Source of the DNA: Planctomycetota bacterium
Lineage (GTDB): Bacteria > Planctomycetota > SZUA-567 > H5-PLA8
Length of the DNA: 35,675 nt
NCBI GenBank assembly: GCA_026184295.1
Contig: JAHCJK010000044.1
Location: 1 to 35,675 of the forward strand
Reading direction: 5' to 3'
Shown: positions 30,888 to 35,675 of the stretch, one piece after another
Layout of the letters: every line of letters starts with the position of its first letter
How positions within the stretch are numbered: position 1 is the first letter of the stretch
Program-made: the position numbers and the translations under genes
Notes under the pieces: model-generated
What the model was told of the DNA's origin: nothing
Databases searched by the model: none
What the model saw: only the letters and a program-made list of their open reading frames with translations

Positions 30888-30922
30888 AGATCGGAGAGGG
30901 GGCTGGTTGGAAGGAAAATTCA

Positions 30923-32740
30923 TCACCCTTCCGGGTGGTATAGCCGGTAGGTGCGGTAGCCGCCGCCGATGTTCGCGGCGTCGAAGCCGCGCTGGCGCAG
31001 GATGCGGGTGGCGAGGTAGCCGCGCATGCCGACCTGGCAGTAGGCGGCTACGGGGCGGTCCTGGGGGACCTCGTGCAGGCGCGCGCGCAGGTCGTCGACG
31101 GGGATGTTCACGGCGCCGGGGAGGTGGCCGGCGGCGAATTCGGCGGGCGTGCGGACGTCGAGGAGGAACGGGCGCGCGGCGACGGGCTCCGACGCGGCTT
31201 GCGCGAGCACGGCGTCCACCTCCACCTGCGGGTGTTCGCCGCGCAGCATCCCGGCGGCGGCGGGCTCCGACGCAGCCTGCGCGAGCACGGCGTCCACCTC
31301 CACCTGCGGGTGTTCGCCGCGCAGCATTCCGGCGGCGGCGGGTTCCGACGCGGCCTGCGCGAGCACGGCGTCCACATCCACCTGCGGGTGTTCGCCGCGC
31401 AGCATTCCGGCGGCGACGAAGCCGGCCATGTTCACGGGGTCTTTGGCCGAACCGAACTGCGGCGCGTAGGCGAGTTCCATCTCTTCGAGGTCGTAGACGG
31501 TCATGCGCGCCTGGAGCGCCACGGCGAGCACGTCGATGCGTTTGTCCACGCCCGCGCCGCCCACGGCTTGCGCGCCAAGAATTCTCCCGTCGGCGGGATC
31601 GAAGAGCAGCTTCAGGCTCATGCCTTCGGCGCCGGGGTAGTAGCCCGCGTGGTTCGCCGGATGGATGTAGATCTTGCGGAAGGGCGTGTTGGTCCGGCGC
31701 AGGATTTTTTCCGACGCCCCCGTCATCGCCGCGACGAGCCCGAAGACGCCGACGACGGCGGTGCCCTGCGTGCCGCGGTACGCACCCGGCGCGCCGAAGA
31801 TGTGGTTCGCGGCCAGGCGGCCTTGGCGATTCGCCGGACCCGCCAGCGGCACCTGCGTGGGCCCGCCCGAGACGAAGTCCCGGGTCTCGACGGCGTCGCC
31901 GACCGCGTAGATGTCCGGATCGCTGGTCAGCATGCGGTCGTTCACCTTGATGCCGCCGCGCGGGCCGACGTCGAGCCCCGCGTCCACGGCGAGCTTGTTT
32001 TCGGGGCGCACGCCGACGCCGAGGATCACCAGTTGCGCGGGCAGGGACGGGCCGGACTTGAGCCGGACGGTCAAGCCTCCGGTCGCGGCTTCAAAGGCTT
32101 CGGCCGACTGCCCGAGCAGCACGGTGACGCCCTTGGCCTTCAGCGTCGCCAGGATCGGCGCGGTCATTTCCTTGTCGAACGGGGGCATCACCTGGTCCTG
32201 GAGTTCGACGACGGTGGTCGCGAGGCCGCGCTTGACGAAGTTTTCGACGAGTTCCAGGCCGATAAAGCCCGCGCCGACGACGACGGCCTGCGTGACGCCG
32301 CCGTCCACCGCGGCCTTGATGCGGTCCACGTCCTGCAGGTTGCGCAGGGTGAAGATGCCGGGCAGGTCGATGCCGGGGATCGGCGGGCGCAGCGGCGCGG
32401 CGCCGGGCGCGAGGATCAGCTTGTCGTAGCGTTCGTCGTAGACCTTGTCCGCGGCGAGGTCGCGAATGCGCACGCTCTTGTTCGTGCGGTCGATCGATTC
32501 CACCTGCGAACGCGTGCGGACGTCGAGCTTGAAGCGTTTGCGCAGCATCTCGGGCGAAGTGACCAGCAGCTTCTCCCGCGCGGCGATCTCGCCGCCCACG
32601 TAATACGGAAGCCCGCAATTCGCGAACGAGACGTCCGGGCCGCGCTCGACGAGCACGATCTCCGCGTCTTCCGAGAGCCTGCGCGCGCGGGCCGCCGCGG
32701 ACGCGCCGCCTGCCACACCGCCGACGATGACGAGTCTCAT
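30923..32740 (-). CDS. CoA-disulfide reductase with C-terminal rhodanese domain
   Basis: 605 residues. Residues 1-440 are a one-Cys pyridine nucleotide-disulfide oxidoreductase of the CoADR group: FAD loop 'GGVAGGASAAARARR', redox Cys42 in 'SFANCGLPYYVGG', NAD(P)H loop 'VVVGAGFIGLELVENF', FAD site 'DIYAVGDAVE', and the dimer region 'PANRQGRLAANHIFG'. The last ~90 residues are a rhodanese domain with Cys568 in 'YCQVGMRGYLA'. CoADR-rhodanese fusions reduce CoA persulfide/polysulfide or act as NADH-linked sulfur reductases. Between them three near-identical 26-residue repeats ('GMLRGEHPQVEVDAVLAQ' core) extend the linker. It is the last gene of the ArsR-rhodanese unit, 23 bases after the gene before. 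Confidence 0.92.
   Translation of the reverse strand: MRLVIVGGVAGGASAAARARRLSEDAEIVLVERGPDVSFANCGLPYYVGGEIAAREKLLVTSPEMLRKRFKLDVRTRSQVESIDRTNKSVRIRDLAADKVYDERYDKLILAPGAAPLRPPIPGIDLPGIFTLRNLQDVDRIKAAVDGGVTQAVVVGAGFIGLELVENFVKRGLATTVVELQDQVMPPFDKEMTAPILATLKAKGVTVLLGQSAEAFEAATGGLTVRLKSGPSLPAQLVILGVGVRPENKLAVDAGLDVGPRGGIKVNDRMLTSDPDIYAVGDAVETRDFVSGGPTQVPLAGPANRQGRLAANHIFGAPGAYRGTQGTAVVGVFGLVAAMTGASEKILRRTNTPFRKIYIHPANHAGYYPGAEGMSLKLLFDPADGRILGAQAVGGAGVDKRIDVLAVALQARMTVYDLEEMELAYAPQFGSAKDPVNMAGFVAAGMLRGEHPQVDVDAVLAQAASEPAAAGMLRGEHPQVEVDAVLAQAASEPAAAGMLRGEHPQVEVDAVLAQAASEPVAARPFLLDVRTPAEFAAGHLPGAVNIPVDDLRARLHEVPQDRPVAAYCQVGMRGYLATRILRQRGFDAANIGGGYRTYRLYHPEG
31185..31416 (-). repeat. In-frame 78-bp tandem triplication in the linker of the reductase
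   Basis: Three copies of a 78-bp unit (landmark GCGCGAGCACGG on the plus strand at 31201, 31279 and 31357). Copies differ by only a few bases, one changing Glu to Asp ('QVEVDAV' to 'QVDVDAV' in the copy nearest the reductase domain). The length is a multiple of three, so the frame is kept. Confidence 0.9.
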
Positions 32741-32763
32741 GATGCTCCCCCTTCCTCAACGTT

Positions 32764-33342
32764 TCAGTTCGTGCGCACGGGACAGCTTCCCGCCGCGTTG
32801 GTGTTCGCCGCCGCCTGATTCCAGGGCATGCGCGCGAGCATCACGCCCATGCCGCACGTATCGGTGATGCCGGCAAAGATCAGCCCCGCGCCGACGAAGC
32901 CGGAGAGCGCCACGTACGCCGGATGCACGAACCAGCTCAGCAGCGCGCCGCCCAGCACCAGCGCGCCGGCGCAGATGCGGACCTGGCGTTCCAGCGAGAT
33001 CGTCTTACGGCCGCGGACGGCGGGCAGCCCCGCGTCCACGCAGGCCAGCGTGCCGCCTTCGACGTTGACCGCGCCCGCGAAGCCCGCCTTCGCGAAGGCC
33101 TCGCACGCCTGCTTGCCGCGGCTGCCCGAACGGCAGATGACGTAGAGCGGCTCCGCGTTGCCGCTGCCCGGCGCGCGCGAAGCCAGCAGGGCCTTGGGGT
33201 CCAGCCGGTCGAGCGGGACGTTGCGCGCGGCGGAGAGATGCACTTCCTCGAATTCGGCGGGCGTGCGCACGTCGATCAGGTCGATCGCCGGGTCCTTGCG
33301 GAGCAGCGTGCCCAGTTCGGCCGGCGTAATGGTGGCGTTCAT
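32764..33342 (-). CDS. Rhodanese with DUF2892 membrane anchor (YgaP-like)
   Basis: 192 residues. The first 110 form a rhodanese domain: 'IDLIDVRTPAEFEEVHLSAARNVPLD' and the catalytic Cys70 in 'VICRSGSRGKQA'. Residues about 118-165 are a DUF2892 part with two membrane helices ('ICAGALVLGGALLSWFV', 'YVALSGFVGAGLIFAGI') ending 'DTCGMGVMLARMPWN'. This is the architecture of E. coli YgaP, a membrane sulfurtransferase. It could pass sulfane sulfur to the downstream reductase. The start at 33342 has GGAGGA at 33350-33355, seven bases before it. It lies 23 bases after the ArsR gene. Confidence 0.92.
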   Translation of the reverse strand: MNATITPAELGTLLRKDPAIDLIDVRTPAEFEEVHLSAARNVPLDRLDPKALLASRAPGSGNAEPLYVICRSGSRGKQACEAFAKAGFAGAVNVEGGTLACVDAGLPAVRGRKTISLERQVRICAGALVLGGALLSWFVHPAYVALSGFVGAGLIFAGITDTCGMGVMLARMPWNQAAANTNAAGSCPVRTN

Positions 33343-33365
33343 CGCGGAGTCCTCCCTATGTAGCG

Positions 33366-33683
33366 TCAGTTCCGGTTTCCGAAGCGTGCTTCGATGCAGG
33401 CCATGATCCGTTCCAGGTGCGCTTCGGCGACGCGGTAGTAGGCCTTGCGCCCTTCCTTTTCGTTGACCAGAAAACCGCAGCGCTGCATCAGGCGCAGGTG
33501 TTCGGAGGCCATGTGGCTGGGGATGCCGCAGGCTTCGGCCAGTTCCCCCACGGTGTAGCGTCCGTGCAGGAGCATCTGGACGATGCGCAGGCGGTGCGGA
33601 TGGGCGAGCGCCCGCAGGCATTCGGCGGCCTGTTCGAGGGCCTCCAGGCGGATCAGTTTCAGCGGCGCGCGCTTGGTCTTCAT
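33366..33683 (-). CDS. ArsR-family repressor
   Basis: 105 residues. A winged helix-turn-helix of the ArsR/SmtB type: 'ECLRALAHPHRLRIVQMLLHGRYTVGELAEACGIPSHMASEHLRLMQRCGFLVNEKEGRKAYYRV'. Cysteines are at 22, 52, 69 and 96. The metal motif CxC of ArsR/CadC is absent, and the Cys pair of SqrR/BigR is not in the exact place, so the sensor site is open; the sulfur-related genes downstream suggest persulfide. The start at 33683 has GAGGAGG at 33692-33698, eight bases before; the upstream frame to 33707 lies over the -10 box. Its own operator lies in the promoter. Cytosolic dimer expected. Confidence 0.92.
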   Translation of the reverse strand: MKTKRAPLKLIRLEALEQAAECLRALAHPHRLRIVQMLLHGRYTVGELAEACGIPSHMASEHLRLMQRCGFLVNEKEGRKAYYRVAEAHLERIMACIEARFGNRN

Positions 33684-33705
33684 CGTTCCAGCCTCCTCAT
33701 TAATC

Positions 33706-33733
33706 AATATATCGTAATATTACGACATGTCAA
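33706..33733 (-). promoter_or_regulatory. Promoter of the ArsR-rhodanese-CoADR operon with operator in the spacer
   Basis: Minus strand: -35 TTGACA (33728-33733, perfect), 16-base spacer, -10 TATATT (33706-33711). The spacer holds the perfect 14-bp palindrome TCGTAATATTACGA (33712-33725), which fits an ArsR-type operator; bound repressor would cover both boxes. The region is AT-rich compared with everything around it. Confidence 0.8.
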
Positions 33734-33787
33734 TGCTAGTGGGCCGGAAAGGGCGGAACGCGGAGACGCTGAGGCGGGTGCGGGAGG

Positions 33788-33895
33788 CGTAAAACGTAAT
33801 TACGTAATGGACGCAAACTCGGCGCATGGCGTACGCGTAAGGAAATCACGCTTTACGTAGTTACGTTTTACGTTTTACGTTTTACGTTTTACGTT
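33788..33895. repeat. Inverted repeat followed by five TTACGTT heptamers
   Basis: Arms at 33788-33807 and 33853-33872 are 20 bases long with one mismatch and enclose 45 bases. The second arm runs into five perfect copies of TTACGTT (33861-33895). The last copy overlaps the stop codon of ubiX on the minus strand (TAA at 33889-33891). It could form a long hairpin in the region after ubiX, possibly ending its transcript. Confidence 0.85.
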
Positions 33896-34500
33896 CTGCT
33901 TCCCCAGCGCGGCCCCAATCGGTGCTCGACGCCCAGGTGGTCCAGCACGCGGGCGACCACGAAGTCCACCATGTCACCGATCTTCTTCGGGCGGCCGTAA
34001 AAGCCGGGCGCGGCGGGGAGCACCGTCACGCCCAGGCGCGCGAGGGCGAGCAGGTTTTCGAGATGCACGGCGGAGAGCGGGGTTTCGCGCGGGACGACGA
34101 CGAGCGAGCGGCGTTCCTTGATCATCACGTCGGCGGCGCGTTCGACCAGATCGCCGGAGATCCCGTGCGCGATCTTGCCCGCGCAGCCCATCGAACACGG
34201 CACGATCGCGAGCGCGCTCAACCGGAACGAACCCGAGGCCAGCGGCGCGGCGATGTCTTCGTGGTGGTGGTAGATCGCGCGCTTCGCGCCTTGGACGCCC
34301 AGCGCGGCGGGCTTGAAGCGGTCGAGATCGACCTTGAGGCCGTGTTCAACGCGCAGGACCTTGGCGGCCGAGGCGCTGACGGTCAGGTGCACGTCCGTCG
34401 CGGGCAGGCGCAGGAGTTCTTCCAGCACGCGCAGGCCGTACACGGCGCCGCTCGCGCCCGTGATGGCCAGCCCGATCCGGCGGTTCGGTTTCGATGCCAT
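33889..34500 (-). CDS. ubiX: Flavin prenyltransferase UbiX
   Basis: 203 residues, full length. Flavoprotein fold with 'LAITGASGAVYGLRVLEELL' (FMN loop), 'LAIVPCSMGCAGKIAHGISGDLVERAADVMIKERRSLVVVPRETPLSAVHLENLLALARLG' (the most typical part of the family) and 'PAAPGFYGRPKKIGDMVDFVVARVLDHLG'. UbiX attaches dimethylallyl to FMN to make prenylated FMN for UbiD-type decarboxylases. In a futalosine organism its client would be the UbiD-like enzyme of late menaquinone synthesis, not seen here. Cytosolic. The gene follows the ArsR promoter region on the same strand, upstream of it in the direction of transcription, and appears to be a single-gene unit. Confidence 0.95.
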   Translation of the reverse strand: MASKPNRRIGLAITGASGAVYGLRVLEELLRLPATDVHLTVSASAAKVLRVEHGLKVDLDRFKPAALGVQGAKRAIYHHHEDIAAPLASGSFRLSALAIVPCSMGCAGKIAHGISGDLVERAADVMIKERRSLVVVPRETPLSAVHLENLLALARLGVTVLPAAPGFYGRPKKIGDMVDFVVARVLDHLGVEHRLGPRWGSRT

Positions 34501-34752
34501 GCCCTGATCGTACGGCTCCTAAGAGGATGCGGCAACCGGAGGTCTTTCGGGACGCACCCGTGCGTGACCCTACGAGGCGCCGCCGCCCGCTGGGGGACCT
34601 CCCCACACGCGTCTGGAAAGCCCACAGCGTTCAGGCGCCGCACGGATTCTGCAAGGCATTGAAGATACTTGTCTTACGAAATGCGTCGGGATTGGCCCGC
34701 GCTTTGTCATAGTACCTTGCGGAGGACGGGAACCCTATCAAGGAGCGGACCG
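34501..34752. other. Intergenic gap between ubiX and the first EF-hand gene
   Basis: 252 bases with no gene that I can support. The frame that runs into the EF-hand gene is open here but begins without ribosome site. AAGGAG at 34740-34745 is the ribosome site of the next gene. No convincing promoter boxes were seen. Confidence 0.6.
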
Positions 34753-34977
34753 ATGAAGACGTACGCGATGGTGGCCGCAGCACTGTTCGTGGGACTGAGC
34801 CTGACCGCGCATGCGGACGAGAACGAGGCGCGCGGCCCCGGCAAAGGCAAGCATCACCCGAACCGCGAGGAGATGCTCAAGCGGTTCGACAAGGACGGCG
34901 ACGGAAAGCTGAGCGACGCGGAGAAGGCCGCCGCCAAGGCCGCGCGCGGCGAGTTCAAAGGCAAGAAGGCCGAATAG
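34753..34977 (+). CDS. Small secreted EF-hand protein
   Basis: 74 residues. A signal peptide at 1-21 ('MVAAALFVGLSLTAHA') and one canonical EF-hand loop at about 46-57, 'DKDGDGKLSDAE', preceded by a helix ('REEMLKRF') and followed by an Ala/Lys-rich helix. It should bind one calcium outside the cytoplasm. The Lys-rich end ('FKGKKAE') is short. The start at 34753 has AAGGAG seven bases upstream. The next gene encodes a related protein with two EF hands, 84 bases away, probably in the same transcript and arising by duplication. Function unknown. Confidence 0.82.
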   Translation: MKTYAMVAAALFVGLSLTAHADENEARGPGKGKHHPNREEMLKRFDKDGDGKLSDAEKAAAKAARGEFKGKKAE

Positions 34978-35061
34978 CAACCACTCGCGGAGACCGGCGC
35001 GTCCCGGGCCTTCCCGCGAAGGCCCGGGCGCGCGCGGGCCGCGCCAAGAGAGGAGCGGGGT

Positions 35062-35586
35062 ATGAAAGGGATGTCCGTCACCGCAGCGCTGCTAGCCCTG
35101 GGGGCGTGCCTGGCGGCGCAGCCGGCGCGGTCCGCCGACGGCGACGCGGCGCTCGCCAAGCGCGAACGCCTGCGCGAGTTTTCGCACAAGAAGCTGCTGG
35201 AACTGTACGACAAGAACGGCGACGGGAAGCTCGACGAGGCCGAACGCGCGGCCGCGAAGGAGGCCTTCGGCAGCCGCAAGGAAGACGTGCGCGCCAAGGC
35301 GCTGCAGCACTTCGACGCCGACGGCGACGGGCAGTTGAGCGAAGAAGAAAAGCTGGCCGCCAAGGCCGCGTACCACGACCGCGTGGAAGACGTCCGCGAC
35401 AAGCGCGAGGACGTGCGCGACCGCAAGGAGAACGTGCGGGACCGCAAGGAAGACATCCGCGACGCGCAGCACGACGGCGGCAAGCGCGACAAGGCCGAGG
35501 ACGTGCGCGACCGGAAGGAAGACGTCCGGGACCGCAAGGAAGATGTGCGCGACCGCCGCGAAGACGTGCGCGACGCGAAGAGGTAG
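35062..35586 (+). CDS. Secreted double EF-hand protein with charged heptapeptide repeats
   Basis: 174 residues. Signal peptide about 1-25 ('VTAALLALGACLAAQPARSA'). Two canonical EF-hand loops, 'DKNGDGKLDEAE' (about 50-61) and 'DADGDGQLSEEE' (about 85-96). From about 105 to the end the protein is a run of seven-residue repeats of the type D-R-K-E-D-V-R (variants DKREDVR, DRKENVR, DRKEDIR, DRREDVR), about ten in all, with a short break at 'AQHDGGKRDKA'. This should form a long, highly charged single helix. AGGAG lies before the ATG. It is followed by a hairpin at 35591-35610. Similar EF-hand proteins are common in planctomycetes (from memory); role unknown. Confidence 0.82.
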   Translation: MKGMSVTAALLALGACLAAQPARSADGDAALAKRERLREFSHKKLLELYDKNGDGKLDEAERAAAKEAFGSRKEDVRAKALQHFDADGDGQLSEEEKLAAKAAYHDRVEDVRDKREDVRDRKENVRDRKEDIRDAQHDGGKRDKAEDVRDRKEDVRDRKEDVRDRREDVRDAKR

Positions 35587-35590
35587 CAAA

Positions 35591-35610
35591 GGGCGATCCA
35601 ACCATCGCCC
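35591..35610 (+). terminator. Hairpin after the last EF-hand gene
   Basis: GGGCGAT-CCAACC-ATCGCCC, seven pairs and a six-base loop, four bases after the stop codon. It is followed by TCTCCC, not a T run, so terminator activity is uncertain. The last 60 bases of the window are very GC-rich and hold nothing recognisable. Confidence 0.5.
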
Positions 35611-35675
35611 TCTCCCAGGGGGCGGCCGGGCCCCAGGCCGGGGGCCGGCGCCGGAGACGTTTTAATGGCCCCCGC

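Overview
The window is a 35.7 kb chromosomal segment of a GC-rich bacterium, probably a member of the Planctomycetota or a neighbouring PVC/candidate lineage. I infer this from the HEAT-like 'WIERLDDERFEAREEAT' lead-in of a secreted beta-propeller protein, the DNRLRE and EF-hand secreted proteins, the ECF sigma/zinc-finger anti-sigma pair, the futalosine-type menaquinone genes and the dense intergenic repeats. No rRNA, tRNA, transposase, phage or CRISPR locus was found. Placement rests on family content only, so it is tentative.

Layout. 1-5165: the translation cluster infB (3' end), a DUF503/YlxP gene, rbfA and a small BamE-like lipoprotein, split by three minus-strand genes (secreted propeller protein, DUF1428, DHFR-like reductase). 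5169-12245: a minus-strand run of LacI regulator, sugar-isomerase-like protein, lipoprotein/S-component fusion, double-ATPase EcfA and EcfT, starting at a clear promoter with a 26-bp near-palindromic operator. 12284-19846: a stand-alone protein of three Clp-N domains, an aldo/keto reductase, a transglutaminase-like protein, a four-PAS histidine kinase and a membrane protein with a degenerate GGDEF domain. 20076-22806: an ECF sigma factor, an anti-sigma factor whose outer part resembles MraZ, and a DNRLRE/Ig secreted protein. 22807-24234: 1.4 kb without genes, filled with two repeat families. 24235-30633: coiled-coil protein, DUF4416, small membrane protein, mqnA, mqnP, a flavin halogenase-like oxidoreductase and a galactonate-dehydratase-like enolase. 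30923-34500: an ArsR-controlled rhodanese / CoA-disulfide-reductase operon and ubiX. 34753-35586: two secreted EF-hand proteins.

How the genes fit together. mqnA, mqnP and ubiX belong to one pathway (futalosine menaquinone synthesis) but lie in separate transcription units. The ArsR operon looks like a persulfide/sulfane-sulfur response unit, with the operator filling the -35/-10 spacer exactly. The LacI-isomerase-ECF run suggests sugar-linked control of an ECF importer, which is unusual because ECF transporters normally take up vitamins and metals.

Most notable observations: (1) a ~120-bp four-hairpin element in three copies, one inverted, whose stems differ by paired compensatory changes; (2) an ECF S component fused to a ~400-residue lipoprotein-type outer domain; (3) an anti-sigma factor carrying a MraZ-like domain on the far side of its membrane segment; (4) a triple Clp-N protein with no ATPase; (5) a 78-bp tandem triplication in the linker of a CoA-disulfide-reductase/rhodanese fusion.
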